A stretch of DNA of 54,515 nt, from positions 1 through 54,515 of the forward strand of contig CAUJGS010000091.1 of assembly GCA_963170185.1 (NCBI GenBank), in the 5' to 3' direction. Below are positions 7,993 to 17,352 of the stretch, piece by piece. Within the stretch, counting starts at the first letter, position 1; each line of letters begins with the position of its first letter. Source of the stretch: Bdellovibrionota bacterium (GTDB lineage Bacteria; Bdellovibrionota; Bdellovibrionia; Bdellovibrionales; JAMPXM01). The notes under the pieces were generated by a model. It ran no database searches and was not told where the DNA came from. It saw nothing but the letters and a program-made list of their open reading frames with translations. The position numbers and the translations under genes were made by a program.

Positions 7993-8928
7993 ATTCTCGG
8001 CTATATCGTGCGCAGAACACTCTACATGGTCCCGATCTTGATCGGTGTCACATTCCTCACCTTCATGCTTTTCAACCTCTTTGGCGGCGACCCCGCAGTT
8101 CGCTTCGCCGGCAAACATGCGACGGCCGAGCAAGTTCAGGTGATCCGCGCCGAGCTCGGTCTGGATCGCTCGCTCCCCGAACAATACCTCTTCTTCGTTA
8201 AGCAGATCGCGACTTTCGACTACGGCCGCTCGTGGGCCTCCAAGCAATTGATCTCCACCATGATCACCGACGGACTGGGCGCCACTCTTTCTCTCACGGC
8301 CCCAGCCTTCTTTGCCTCTATCGCGTTTTGCATCGGGCTTGCGCTGTTTGCCGTTTACGGACGAGGGACCATGCTCGATCGAGGCACGGTTGTCGTTTGC
8401 CTAGGCCTTCTCAGCATCAGTTCGCTCGTTTATATCTTAGGGCTTCAATACATCCTGGCATTCAAGGGTGGCTTTTTTCCGATCTCCGGCTGGGACCCTT
8501 CATGGGTCGATCGCTGGGGGTACCTTGTACTCCCATGGATCATTCTCTTCGTACTCAGCCTTGGGCCAAACATTCTGATCTATCGCACGGTCATCATGGA
8601 CGAAGCGTTTCAAGATTACGTGCGCACGGCTCGCGCAAAAGGGCTGGCCGAGCGCCACGTCTACGCCAAACATATCCTGAAGAACGCCATGATCCCGATC
8701 ATCACGGTCATCGTCATCGAAATGCCGTTTCTCATCACTGGCTCGGTTTTGATCGAAAACTTTTTCGGCATCCCGGGTCTTGGCGGAACGCTGATCAAAG
8801 CGCTCAACGACTCGGACTTCCCGACGATCAAGGCCTTCACCGTGATCTCGGCGATGACGTACATGGTGTTTAACCTCTTGGCCGACGTGCTCTATAGCCT
8901 CGTCGATCCACGCGTGAAGCTGAGCTAG
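7993..8928 (+). CDS. oppB: Oligopeptide ABC transporter permease OppB
   Basis: An inner-membrane permease with six predicted helices; it pairs with OppC to form the channel. The family N-terminus LGYIVRRTLYMVPILIGVTF is unmistakable, and the EAA-loop region reads YVRTARAKGLAERHVYAKH. No ATG, GTG or TTG fits this N-terminus: the only in-frame standard start upstream is a TTG at 7954 with no ribosome site, adding 13 non-family residues. The ATT at 7993 lies 6 bases after AAGGTGG and gives MLGYIVRR, so I propose an ATT start (311 residues). A GTG five codons further in lacks spacing. The start is uncertain, the identity is not. Confidence 0.88.
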   Translation: MLGYIVRRTLYMVPILIGVTFLTFMLFNLFGGDPAVRFAGKHATAEQVQVIRAELGLDRSLPEQYLFFVKQIATFDYGRSWASKQLISTMITDGLGATLSLTAPAFFASIAFCIGLALFAVYGRGTMLDRGTVVVCLGLLSISSLVYILGLQYILAFKGGFFPISGWDPSWVDRWGYLVLPWIILFVLSLGPNILIYRTVIMDEAFQDYVRTARAKGLAERHVYAKHILKNAMIPIITVIVIEMPFLITGSVLIENFFGIPGLGGTLIKALNDSDFPTIKAFTVISAMTYMVFNLLADVLYSLVDPRVKLS

Positions 8929-8937
8929 GAGAATTCG

Positions 8938-9873
8938 ATGTCGAGCGCTTCTTCCAATATGACATCCAATCTGAACGCCGTTGCGGCCGCAACAGCCAAA
9001 ACTCCATCGCAAGCCCCAGTGCGCAACTCGCTCTGGTGGGATGCATTCCGACGCTTCAAGAAAAACAAGATCGGAGTCGTCTCATTCTGGGTGATCATCA
9101 GTTACGTGATCATCGCGATTTTGGCCGCGACCGGCCTTATTTTCCCGGACGCACAGGTTCCTAACCAAGCGGAAGCCTATTCGTCGATCTCTTGGGCTCA
9201 CCCGTTCGGAACCGATATCTTCGGACGCGATATTTTAGGTCGAGCGGTTCACGGTATCGTGACGGCAATCTCGATTGGACTTCTCGCCTCGACACTCTCG
9301 CTCGTCATCGGACTCGTACTCGGTGCGATCGCGGGTTACTTTGGCGGCAAAGTCGACGCGTTCGTCGTGTGGCTCTACACCACGGTCGATTCTATTCCGT
9401 ACATCCTCCTGATCCCCTCGCTGACGTTTGTTCTGGGCCGTGGCCTGATCAATGTCTTCATCGCCGTCGGTCTCACGAGCTGGGTGACCACTGCGCGTCT
9501 GGTTCGCGGAGAGTTCTTTAAACACAAGAGCCGCGAGTACGTGATGGCCGCACACGCGATCGGCGCGGGCGATGGCCGAAAAATCTTCGGCCACATTCTT
9601 CCAAACGTCGCGCACTTGGCGTTTGTGCAGTTTGGTCTTGGCTTCGTCTCAGCGATCAAGATCGAAGTCATCTTGAGCTACCTGGGTCTTGGCGTCGATC
9701 CCAGCCAACCAAGCTGGGGTCTCATGATCGACGACGCGAAGAACGAACTCGCTCGTCCATATTGGGGAAACCTCGCAGCGGCCACTGTCTTCATGTTCGG
9801 CTTGATCTTGTCGTTCAACCTCTTCAATGACGCATTGAGAGAGGCGCTCGATCCCAAAATGAAGAACAAGTGA
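8938..9873 (+). CDS. oppC: Oligopeptide ABC transporter permease OppC
   Basis: A 311-residue inner-membrane permease, partner of OppB. The ATG follows AGGAGAATTCG, nine bases after the oppB stop. A polar N-terminal tail of about 30 residues precedes the family segment LWWDAFRRFKKNKIGVVSFW. The periplasmic loop has HPFGTDIFGRDILGRAVHG, and the EAA loop reads YVMAAHAIGAGDGRKIFGHILPN. LSYLGLGVDPSQPSWGLMI and the ending ALREALDPKMK are standard. An 81-base gap with a small direct repeat separates it from oppD. Confidence 0.92.
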   Translation: MSSASSNMTSNLNAVAAATAKTPSQAPVRNSLWWDAFRRFKKNKIGVVSFWVIISYVIIAILAATGLIFPDAQVPNQAEAYSSISWAHPFGTDIFGRDILGRAVHGIVTAISIGLLASTLSLVIGLVLGAIAGYFGGKVDAFVVWLYTTVDSIPYILLIPSLTFVLGRGLINVFIAVGLTSWVTTARLVRGEFFKHKSREYVMAAHAIGAGDGRKIFGHILPNVAHLAFVQFGLGFVSAIKIEVILSYLGLGVDPSQPSWGLMIDDAKNELARPYWGNLAAATVFMFGLILSFNLFNDALREALDPKMKNK

Positions 9874-9955
9874 CGCTATAGGGCAAAGACGCTATACAGG
9901 TGAGACTCAGTTGATAATCCCGTCAGGTAAATCGGCGTGAGAGAAAAGGGAACTC

Positions 9956-10969
9956 GTGGGGACGCTTTTAGAAGTTAAAAATCTGAAGACCGGATTCAAA
10001 ACCGACGATGGCCACTTCCTGGCCGTTGACGATGTCAGCTTCAAACTCGAAGAGGGTAAAACCCTTGGCATCGTCGGCGAATCGGGCTGCGGAAAATCGG
10101 TGACGTCGCTTTCGATCATGCGCCTAATCCCAAGCCCTCCCGGCAAAATCGAAGCCGGCGAAATTCTTTTCAATGGCAAAAACCTTCTGACTCTGTCGGA
10201 CGAAGAAATGCGCAAGATCCGCGGCAACGACATCGCGATGATCTTCCAAGAGCCGATGACCTCGCTTAACCCGGTCTTCACCGTCGGAAATCAAATCGGC
10301 GAGGCGATCGAACTCCATCAAAAAGGTCTCTCGAAACAACAGGTTCGTGAAAAGACTGTCGAGATGTTAAAACTCGTCGGTATTCCGGAGCCCGACAAGC
10401 GTGTAGACGATTATCCTCACCAACTCTCGGGCGGTATGCGCCAGCGTGTGATGATCGCAATGGCGCTTTCTTGCAACCCACGCCTCCTCATCGCCGACGA
10501 GCCAACAACGGCTCTCGACGTGACGATCCAAGCGCAGATCCTGGATCTCATCCGTAAACTTCAAAAAGACTTTAACGCGTCGATGATTCTCATCACGCAT
10601 GATCTGGGCGTTGTCGCAGAAACATGCGACGACGTTGCCGTTATGTACGCTGGGAAAGTCGTCGAGTACGGTTCTGTCGAAGACATTTTCTACCGCCCCA
10701 AGCACCGTTACACTCAAGGGCTCTTGAACTCGATTCCTCACTTCGAAACGGGGCATCGCTTGAAGCGCCTCGAAACGATCCCAGGTCTCGTTCCGTCGAT
10801 GTTCAATCTGCCCAAAGGCTGCCGCTTTCAAGACCGCTGCAAGTTCAAACAAACGGACTGCGAAGCCGCTCAACCAACACTGAAATCCGTCGATGGTCCT
10901 TCGGGTAAACACATGGTGGCTTGTTTACATCCAGCCACTGAGACTCGCCTGCAGGAGGGACGCGCATGA
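9956..10969 (+). CDS. oppD: Oligopeptide ABC transporter ATPase OppD
   Basis: A 337-residue cytoplasmic ATPase that powers peptide import. The start is GTG, with AAGGGA a few bases before. Walker A is GESGCGKS (about residue 42), the Q loop is [14 protein letters not shown], the signature [15 protein letters not shown], Walker [13 protein letters not shown], and the switch His is in [11 protein letters not shown]. The C-terminal oligopeptide-transporter extension carries [10 protein letters not shown] and a closing Cys (VACLHP), the usual Cys-rich Opp/Dpp tail. Its TGA overlaps the next ATG as ATGA, which suggests coupling with oppF. Confidence 0.93.
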   Translation: MGTLLEVKNLKTGFKTDDGHFLAVDDVSFKLEEGKTLGIVGESGCGKSVTSLSIMRLIPSPPGKIEAGEILFNGKNLLTLSDEEMRKIRGNDIAMIFQEPMTSLNPVFTVGNQIGEAIELHQKGLSKQQVREKTVEMLKLVGIPEPDKRVDDYPHQLSGGMRQRVMIAMALSCNPRLLIADEPTTALDVTIQAQILDLIRKLQKDFNASMILITHDLGVVAETCDDVAVMYAGKVVEYGSVEDIFYRPKHRYTQGLLNSIPHFETGHRLKRLETIPGLVPSMFNLPKGCRFQDRCKFKQTDCEAAQPTLKSVDGPSGKHMVACLHPATETRLQEGRA

Positions 10970-11988
10970 CATCTGTCGAAACTCAGAAATCCAATAGCAC
11001 GGCGACAGACAAAGCCACTCCGCTGATTCAAGTCAAAGACCTGATGAAGTCGTTCCCTATCAAGGGCGGCCTCTTCGGTCGTGAAGTCGCAAGCGTCAAA
11101 GCGGTTCAAGGTGTAAACCTTGAAATCCGTCGTGGCGAAACACTTGGCCTCGTCGGCGAATCAGGCTGCGGAAAGTCGACACTCGGTCGCTGCGTGATCC
11201 GTCTTATCGAGCCCACGGCGGGCAATATCATCTTTAACGGCAAAGACATCACAAACACGACTGGCGAAGACCTGCGCACACTTCGTCGCAAGATGCAGAT
11301 CATCTTCCAAGATCCGTATGCGAGCTTGAACCCACGTATGACGGTCGGTTCGATCATCGCCGAGCCGCTTGAGATCCATAACCTCTTCGACTCGAAGAAG
11401 GACCGCGAAGACCGTGTAAAACAGCTTCTCGAGACAGTCGGGCTTCGTCCTGAGCACATCAACCGCTATCCGCACGAATTCTCAGGTGGTCAACGTCAGC
11501 GTATCGGCATCGCACGCGCTCTTGCCGTGGACCCTGAGTTCATCGTTTGTGACGAGCCGGTCTCCGCACTGGACGTGTCCATTCAAGCGCAGGTCATCAA
11601 CCTCTTGATGGATCTCCAGCAGAAGCTGGGCCTGACATACCTTTTCATTGCCCATGACTTGAAGGTCGTCGAGCACATCTCAAATCGCGTTGCCGTGATG
11701 TATCTCGGTCGTGTGGTTGAGATCGCGGAAAGCGAAGAGCTCTACCGCCACCCGACACATCCGTATACGAAGGCATTGTTGTCGGCGATTCCGGTTCCAA
11801 ATCCGAAGCGTCACGAAGGTCGCATCATCCTCACCGGTGACGTGCCCTCGCCAATCCGTCCACCGACAGGTTGTCACTTCCATCCGCGCTGTCCGATTGC
11901 AAAGGACATCTGCAAGACGGACGTGCCAAACTTGAAAGTCACGGGTCCAGACCACATGACTTCGTGTCTCTTGGCCGAATCTCGCTAG
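10966..11988 (+). CDS. oppF: Oligopeptide ABC transporter ATPase OppF
   Basis: A 340-residue second ATPase of the importer, forming a heterodimer with OppD. It has Walker [10 protein letters not shown], the Q loop [14 protein letters not shown], signature [15 protein letters not shown], Walker [13 protein letters not shown], and switch His in [12 protein letters not shown]. The C-terminus has the Opp-type Cys motif [12 protein letters not shown] followed by SCLLAE. The ATG overlaps the oppD stop (ATGA). A strong terminator follows 37 bases after the stop, so oppF ends the operon. Confidence 0.93.
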   Translation: MTSVETQKSNSTATDKATPLIQVKDLMKSFPIKGGLFGREVASVKAVQGVNLEIRRGETLGLVGESGCGKSTLGRCVIRLIEPTAGNIIFNGKDITNTTGEDLRTLRRKMQIIFQDPYASLNPRMTVGSIIAEPLEIHNLFDSKKDREDRVKQLLETVGLRPEHINRYPHEFSGGQRQRIGIARALAVDPEFIVCDEPVSALDVSIQAQVINLLMDLQQKLGLTYLFIAHDLKVVEHISNRVAVMYLGRVVEIAESEELYRHPTHPYTKALLSAIPVPNPKRHEGRIILTGDVPSPIRPPTGCHFHPRCPIAKDICKTDVPNLKVTGPDHMTSCLLAESR

Positions 11989-12019
11989 GTGATCAAACAC
12001 GTCGCGCTTGCGAGAAAAC

Positions 12020-12052
12020 AAAAAAGCCGCTCAGTTCGAGCGGCTTTTTTTT
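12020..12052 (+). terminator. Terminator after oppF
   Basis: A 7-bp GC-rich stem (GCCGCTC / GAGCGGC) with a 5-base loop is extended by an A run on the left and a run of eight T on the right. The A/T symmetry lets it work in both directions, so it may also end the convergent metalloprotease transcript. Confidence 0.9.
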
Positions 12053-12095
12053 GTTTAATCGGCTGCCTTTGAGACGAGCCATCCTAAAACATCTG

Positions 12096-13031
12096 TTACA
12101 GAATTAGCTTCTTAAACTCGGCAAAACGTTTGGCCCGAGCTGCTTGTGTGTTCTGCACGCCCTTCTTCGCCATCTTCGCATAATCCTTCTTCAACCACGC
12201 GACACGCTCGGCGCTTGCCGGGTGCCGTGACGACTGATCCGCCTTAAGAGACTGAGTGAACGCGATGTAGTCACCTGGGAAGTAACCCGCACGATAAACC
12301 GCCAGCAAGGCGCCTCGATCCGCAACCTTCTCTTGGCTTCGGGAAAATGGATTCTGGAAGAAGTTTTCGTACGCTTTCGCAATCAAGCCAGAAACCGCAT
12401 CAGTCGCCTCGGACTCAAGCACCCCATCAACAGTGTCGTCGCCCGTGTCTATTCCCACACCGGCTTCTTTAGCCAAGGACATTCCGCCCTCTGCCGCCTT
12501 GGAAACACCCTTCTTCAGGGCCGCATTCTCGATCTCCGCCAAACCATCTTGGCAAACCACGTGAGTCGCCTCATGAGCCAAAAGGGCCGCAAGCTGATCT
12601 TCCGACTTGATGTCTTTTAACATGCCGGTCGACACGTAGACGTAACCACCCGGGAATGACATCGCGATCTTTTCATCGGTCTTCAAAGCCGCAAAACGAA
12701 AGCCCTCGGCCGGAAGCAGTTTTTCTTTCCCGCCACCGCACTTCACATTTTTAGGTCCACTGTCCAAGTGCATCGCCACATATTGGCCGACCTTATTGAG
12801 ATAGCTGATGACACGATCATCTTCGACGAGAGGATATTTCTCGACCAAGGCCACCGACATATCACGGCCGATTTGCACGACCTGTTTTGGATCAAGGTCG
12901 GCTTTCGCTAGCGCCATCTCGTCATCGCCAACAACCTCTCCCGCCGTTGACGTAACATCTTTCATTGTTTGGCAGCTCGCCATTGCGAAACCGATCATCG
13001 TCAACACAACAACTTTAAATTGGATTTTCAT
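12096..13031 (-). CDS. M48-family metalloprotease lipoprotein
   Basis: A zinc-dependent endopeptidase of the BepA/LoiP group, which handles quality control of outer-membrane proteins. I start at the ATG at 13031 (311 residues) because AAAGG lies 8 bases before it; an ATG seven codons upstream touches the previous stop (TGATG) but has no ribosome site. The signal peptide ends GFAMASCQ with lipobox MASC. The zinc motif is LLAHEATHVV, and the third ligand is likely the Glu of SRSQEKVADRGALL. The C-terminus carries SSRHPASAERVAWL, usual for M48 proteins. It is last in a minus-strand run with an SH3 protein, an adenylate cyclase and a response regulator. Confidence 0.85.
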   Translation of the reverse strand: MKIQFKVVVLTMIGFAMASCQTMKDVTSTAGEVVGDDEMALAKADLDPKQVVQIGRDMSVALVEKYPLVEDDRVISYLNKVGQYVAMHLDSGPKNVKCGGGKEKLLPAEGFRFAALKTDEKIAMSFPGGYVYVSTGMLKDIKSEDQLAALLAHEATHVVCQDGLAEIENAALKKGVSKAAEGGMSLAKEAGVGIDTGDDTVDGVLESEATDAVSGLIAKAYENFFQNPFSRSQEKVADRGALLAVYRAGYFPGDYIAFTQSLKADQSSRHPASAERVAWLKKDYAKMAKKGVQNTQAARAKRFAEFKKLIL

Positions 13032-13051
13032 GTCCCAACCTTTTTTATTCA

Positions 13052-13702
13052 TCAGCGAATCAAGCGGCTACGAAGGCCGCCCTCTTTCATGAAGTTCGCG
13101 ATATCGGTTTCTGTGACTTTCGTCGACTCGATCTTCTCAAGTGTCGCCGCAGACTTCCCTTTAAACTTTCCAACGGCCGCCTCGGCATCTGCTTGCACGT
13201 CGTCAGCTTCGTCCGTCAGGTCGTCAGTCGCTGCTTGCATCTTACCTTTCGCAACAGCGCCAACAGATGCGGTAAGTCCCTTTGAAGACGGCGTGGCTGC
13301 TGATGCGGCTTGCACAGAGTCGCCACTGAATCCCTTTGCGACACCACCCATCGACGCCGCGATTGTCGACTTTGTGTTGCCGCCAGCTTTAGGAGCCGAC
13401 TTTGTCGCCCCGATTGCAGCAGCAACATCTTTGTTGCGCGTGATTGAGCCAGAAAGGATCCAACCTTTTACACTCGGATCTTCCACCGACTCCACCCGAG
13501 ACATGGTGCCCTTGGTCTCTAAGACCTTCACTGCGGTTCCAGCCGACAGCGTCTTGATTGTCTTGGCGCTCAGCAAAGCACTTGAGCTCTTAAGAGGCGT
13601 GTCTGACGCCACCGTTACGGTTTCCGCCGACGCCAAAGACACCCAGCATGTCGCAACCATGGCCAATGTGGACCGGAGCAACTTCATCTTACTTTTCGTC
13701 AT
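13052..13702 (-). CDS. Exported SH3-domain-like protein
   Basis: A 216-residue periplasmic protein. The signal peptide (MKLLRSTLAMVATCWVSLASA) is cleaved before ETVTV. Residues about 30-90 form a bacterial SH3 (SH3_3-like) domain with SAGTAVKVLETKGTMSRVE and KGWILSGSI. The remaining 120 residues are Ala/Ser/Lys-rich and low in complexity, probably disordered or a linker. The chosen ATG overlaps the cyclase gene by 14 bases and has GGGAG upstream; a second ATG five codons in would remove the overlap. Bacterial SH3 domains often bind peptidoglycan; the role here is not known. Confidence 0.7.
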   Translation of the reverse strand: MTKSKMKLLRSTLAMVATCWVSLASAETVTVASDTPLKSSSALLSAKTIKTLSAGTAVKVLETKGTMSRVESVEDPSVKGWILSGSITRNKDVAAAIGATKSAPKAGGNTKSTIAASMGGVAKGFSGDSVQAASAATPSSKGLTASVGAVAKGKMQAATDDLTDEADDVQADAEAAVGKFKGKSAATLEKIESTKVTETDIANFMKEGGLRSRLIR

Positions 13703-15761
13703 GATGCCAAACTCCCATTTTCAACTGCTTAAGTTCACCGTGTTTCAAGGCTGCTTGGCAACGTTCCAGCATCACTCCAGCCGGTGGAACATCGAGGACC
13801 TGGCCAAAAGCCCGGCCAGCGTTTTCCCAATCTCCCTTTAAGTACAAAGTGAACGCCTTTCGGTATCCCTCAATCTTTTCTGCCGAGATTCCCGCGGTGG
13901 ACGAGTAGACCGTCACCGGAGTCGAGCGACCCTTTACCGCCACTTGGTCGACAAGATAAATCTCAGGAGAGCCCTTCATGCCTGCAGCCTGAATGGCTTC
14001 CTCACTCATCAGCAAACAAAGTCCGTACTGCTTTCCCAACCCCTCAAGGCGTGAAGCCAAATTCACAGAGTCGCCAACAGCCGTGTAGTTGTATCGAGAG
14101 TGCGAACCTATGTTCCCACAAATAGCTGGTCCGACATGTAGCCCGACTCGCGAAACAAAGAGATCACGATCAAAGCCGTACTTTTCCCGAGCCTTCTGAT
14201 TGAATCGGTCGACGGCACTTTGATACTCCATCGCTGCCCGGAATGCTTGCTGGGCATATGGCCGCTCTCCGCTAATAGGTGCGCCCCACAGCGCCATGAT
14301 CGCATCACCAATAAATTTGTCGACATAACCATCGTGCTTGAAAACCAAGTCCACGCACTCATCGAGATAGAGATTGAGAATCTCCACAAGTTTGTCGGCA
14401 TCGGTCGCTTCCGCTAACGACGTAAACCCAGAAAGGTCTGAAAACATGATCGCAATCTCGCGGCGTTCACCAAATCGAGTCAGACTCAGCTTCCCCGACC
14501 GAATCAACTGCACCATCGATTCGGACATCGAGTTTTTTATCGACTGAATGAACCGCTCGCGTTCGCGCCATTCGGTTTGGAAACGATAAGAAAGAAATGC
14601 GATGGCAAGCCCGCCATACGCCACGATAAACGGCAGCGGATTAAACCACCGCCCAGCCAGCCAAATCAGATAACTGAGCAGCGGAAGTGCCACGATCACA
14701 GTCAAAAAACTTCCCAGGAGGGCAGGTCGAGGACTGGCCGGTCGGAATACGATCCACGCTATCCAGAATCCAACCACCATTGAAATTGCAAACAGCGCCC
14801 ACATGGGCGTCACTCGCACCCGTTCGCCGTGAATCAAGTTCAGCGCATGAGTCGCATGCACGTAAACACCGGGTGCACGCTCGTCGGTTGGAAGTGGACG
14901 CAAGTCGTAGAGCCCCGCCGCCGCGACTCCGAGAATCCAATGCTTCGACGAAAGTGCAGACTTCGTTGCTTCCACACTGTCATCGCCCTTCTCACCGTGC
15001 GACTCCACACGGTACACACGAAAGAGATCGACGATGTCGACGACCTCAAGGCTGTCCTTTTCGTAGAACCGCAGAAGCGTCGATCTTGGCCGACCGATAG
15101 GCAAAGTGAGATCTTCGTTCACATCGACGCGATCTCGCCCGAGCACTGCGGCCTCACCCAACGACGGATATTTTAACCCATCTGTTCCTTCAAAGACTCG
15201 CAGCACGCGGCGATAAACCCCGTCCTCCTCCAATGGAATATTGACGGCGCCAAAGGTCAGCTTGTTTGTGAGATCACCCAGAATTGTGGGGTTCGGCTTC
15301 TGAAAGGCATTTGCCGTGGGCGCAGGAAAAACCACGCGTGCATCTGAGTTTTGCTCGAGGAAGCCACGAATCGCAGAATGGAAACTTTCGTCATCGGCTT
15401 TCCCGTAAACTGATGGAGTGTCATACAGCAGGTCGAAGGTCACAGACTTGGCCTTCAGTTTTGAGGCCATCTCCAAAAACGGACCGTACACTTCGCGAGG
15501 CCAAGGCCATCCAAGCTTCAGATCTGGATTGTCCCGAAACTCATCGATCGAGCGCTGAGTGATCGCAACAATCACAACGTCTTTCCCGGCCGGCTGGGCG
15601 GTCACCCGCTGCCAAAAATCATATAGCGGCCAGCCAACTCGCTCAAACGAGCCGCGCGACACGCGTGTCGCCAGCAAGACGGATAAACCGATGACCAAAC
15701 ACGCAACGACAAGGCTCTTCAGCCTTCCAGGAACTGAAAAGAATTTTCTGACGAAGTCCAT
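13689..15761 (-). CDS. CHASE2-domain adenylate cyclase (class III)
   Basis: A 690-residue membrane sensor. One helix near residues 15-33 is followed by a large extracytoplasmic CHASE2 domain (about 40-300; WPLYDFWQRV, DVVIVAITQRSIDEF, WPWPREVYGPFLE, VYVHATHALNLI), then three helices (about 312-395) and a cytoplasmic catalytic domain (about 430-610). Metal-binding Asp residues are in IMFSDLSGFTSLAE and FIGDAIMALWG. The Lys of DKFIGD and the Thr/Asp of YTAVGDSVNLASRLE match adenylate rather than guanylate cyclases. It should turn ATP into cAMP in response to an unknown periplasmic cue. It starts 25 bases after the response regulator stop and overlaps the SH3 gene. Confidence 0.9.
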   Translation of the reverse strand: MDFVRKFFSVPGRLKSLVVACLVIGLSVLLATRVSRGSFERVGWPLYDFWQRVTAQPAGKDVVIVAITQRSIDEFRDNPDLKLGWPWPREVYGPFLEMASKLKAKSVTFDLLYDTPSVYGKADDESFHSAIRGFLEQNSDARVVFPAPTANAFQKPNPTILGDLTNKLTFGAVNIPLEEDGVYRRVLRVFEGTDGLKYPSLGEAAVLGRDRVDVNEDLTLPIGRPRSTLLRFYEKDSLEVVDIVDLFRVYRVESHGEKGDDSVEATKSALSSKHWILGVAAAGLYDLRPLPTDERAPGVYVHATHALNLIHGERVRVTPMWALFAISMVVGFWIAWIVFRPASPRPALLGSFLTVIVALPLLSYLIWLAGRWFNPLPFIVAYGGLAIAFLSYRFQTEWRERERFIQSIKNSMSESMVQLIRSGKLSLTRFGERREIAIMFSDLSGFTSLAEATDADKLVEILNLYLDECVDLVFKHDGYVDKFIGDAIMALWGAPISGERPYAQQAFRAAMEYQSAVDRFNQKAREKYGFDRDLFVSRVGLHVGPAICGNIGSHSRYNYTAVGDSVNLASRLEGLGKQYGLCLLMSEEAIQAAGMKGSPEIYLVDQVAVKGRSTPVTVYSSTAGISAEKIEGYRKAFTLYLKGDWENAGRAFGQVLDVPPAGVMLERCQAALKHGELKQLKMGVWHHDEK

Positions 15762-15786
15762 CTCGTCTCTTTCATCTTTGTTGGAG

Positions 15787-16284
15787 CTATTCGTGACTCA
15801 GCTTTAGCAACGTCCGTACAGTCTTTTTTACGTTATCTATATCAAACGGCTTTTTAATATAGTCGTCCGCACCGGCCTCGAAGCCACGTTTGATATCAAA
15901 CTCCGACGTTTTCCCGCTGATAAAAACGAGAGGGATCTCTCGGAGTGAGTCATGCTCTTTCAAGAGTTTTGCCAGCTCGATTCCGTTGATCCAAGGAAGA
16001 CCGACATCAAGTAGAATCAAATCGACCGACATGTCGCCTAGCGCATCGCCAAGCTGTGTGCCGTCCGCGGCCGACCTGACATCGAACCCATCGCTTTCAA
16101 GAATGCGCTTCAGCGCCGCCCGCATCGTATCGTCGTCCTCGACAACCAATATTGATCGGCGCTTTTTCTTTTCTTTGAGTTCGCGAAGTGATCGAAGATC
16201 GACAACATCGCCGGAAGCCATTCGCTCGCGCGCGAGCTTTTCAATCTTGGCAACCAAGTCTTTGGCATCGATCTTTTTCGACAC
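15787..16284 (-). CDS. Single-domain response regulator with N-terminal extension
   Basis: A 165-residue receiver protein. The first 42 residues are a charged helical extension ending KEKKKRRS. The receiver follows: acidic pocket VVEDDD, phosphoacceptor Asp in LILLDVGLPWING, switch Ser in VFISGKTSE, and conserved Lys in YIKKPF. There is no output domain, so it must act through a partner. The cyclase gene begins 25 bases downstream, which suggests the regulator may influence cAMP output; that link is inferred. No histidine kinase is seen nearby. Confidence 0.88.
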   Translation of the reverse strand: MSKKIDAKDLVAKIEKLARERMASGDVVDLRSLRELKEKKKRRSILVVEDDDTMRAALKRILESDGFDVRSAADGTQLGDALGDMSVDLILLDVGLPWINGIELAKLLKEHDSLREIPLVFISGKTSEFDIKRGFEAGADDYIKKPFDIDNVKKTVRTLLKLSHE

Positions 16285-16310
16285 TTATCTTCCTCGCAGT
16301 TTCAAGACGA

Positions 16311-17246
16311 TTACGAGGGGTTGGCTTCTAACCAACGTTCGGCATCGATCGCCGCCATACAACCACTGCCCGCCGCCGTGATCGCCTGACGATAGTGATG
16401 ATCTTGTACGTCGCCACACGCAAAAACACCTTCGATGTCTGTTTTTGAAGAGTGCGGCTTCGTGACCAGGTAGCCGGTTTCGTCGGTCTTCAACTGACCT
16501 TCAAGAACTTTGGTGTTTGGTTCGTGTCCAATCGCCAAAAAGAATCCCTGAATTGGAAGTGTCTTTTTCTCCCCAGTGACCGTGTTTGTGATCTTCGCTC
16601 CGGTCACAAACTTATCGCCGATGACTTCGTCCACAACCGTGTTCCAAAGTACTTCGATCTTTGGATTCTTCAGCGCCTTGTCGGCCATGATCTTAGAAGC
16701 GCGGAAGCTATCGCGGCGATGAATGATGAAAACTTTTTTTGCAAATCGTGTGAGGAACGTTGCTTCCTCCATTGCCGTGTCGCCGCCACCAATGACAGCC
16801 ACGTCCATATCGCGGAAGAACGCACCGTCGCACGTCGCGCAAGCCGAGACACCCTTGTTCGCAAAGGTCTTTTCCGAAGGAAGACCAAGATACTTCGCCT
16901 TCGCACCTGTGGCGATGATGACGGTCTTGGTGAGATACATGGTATCGCCAACCCAAACTTTAAATGGACGCTGTTTGAGATCGACCTTGGTCACATTCTT
17001 GCGCTGGAAACGTGTACCGAATCTCTCGGCTTGTTTGCGCATGTGTTCCATCAACTCAGGACCTGTGACGCCTTCTGGAAAACCGGGGAAGTTTTCAACT
17101 TCTGTAGTGATCATCAACTGACCACCGGCCTCTTCGCCTTCGAACATCAAGGGCTTCAAAAGCGCACGCGATGTGTAGATTGCAGCCGTGTAGCCGGCGG
17201 GACCCGAACCGATAATAATGACGTTTTCAATATTGGATTGACTCAT
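16311..17246 (-). CDS. trxB: Thioredoxin reductase
   Basis: A 311-residue FAD/NADPH enzyme that reduces thioredoxin, of typical length. The FAD motif is [17 protein letters not shown], the redox-active pair is CATC in [11 protein letters not shown], the NADPH site is [17 protein letters not shown], and the C-terminal FAD contact is [27 protein letters not shown]. The same frame is open upstream, but family alignment places the start at the ATG of [12 protein letters not shown]; its ribosome site is weak. It is transcribed away from the ferredoxin gene across a 106-base shared upstream region. It lies 26 bases upstream of the response regulator and might be cotranscribed with it. Confidence 0.95.
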   Translation of the reverse strand: MSQSNIENVIIIGSGPAGYTAAIYTSRALLKPLMFEGEEAGGQLMITTEVENFPGFPEGVTGPELMEHMRKQAERFGTRFQRKNVTKVDLKQRPFKVWVGDTMYLTKTVIIATGAKAKYLGLPSEKTFANKGVSACATCDGAFFRDMDVAVIGGGDTAMEEATFLTRFAKKVFIIHRRDSFRASKIMADKALKNPKIEVLWNTVVDEVIGDKFVTGAKITNTVTGEKKTLPIQGFFLAIGHEPNTKVLEGQLKTDETGYLVTKPHSSKTDIEGVFACGDVQDHHYRQAITAAGSGCMAAIDAERWLEANPS

Positions 17247-17352
17247 GCGTATAAGGATAAACTCGTGAAATCCCGAGGTCCAACCATAGCCTTCTACGGC
17301 GCAATGCGATACCCTACGTCCGACAGCCATCACCTGAAAAAGGGAGACCCTT

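Noticed and set aside
12969-13841. Plus-strand frame of about 290 codons
   Set aside because: Antisense to the SH3 gene and the ends of its neighbours; low-complexity Ser/Ala translation is the mirror of an Ala-rich gene.
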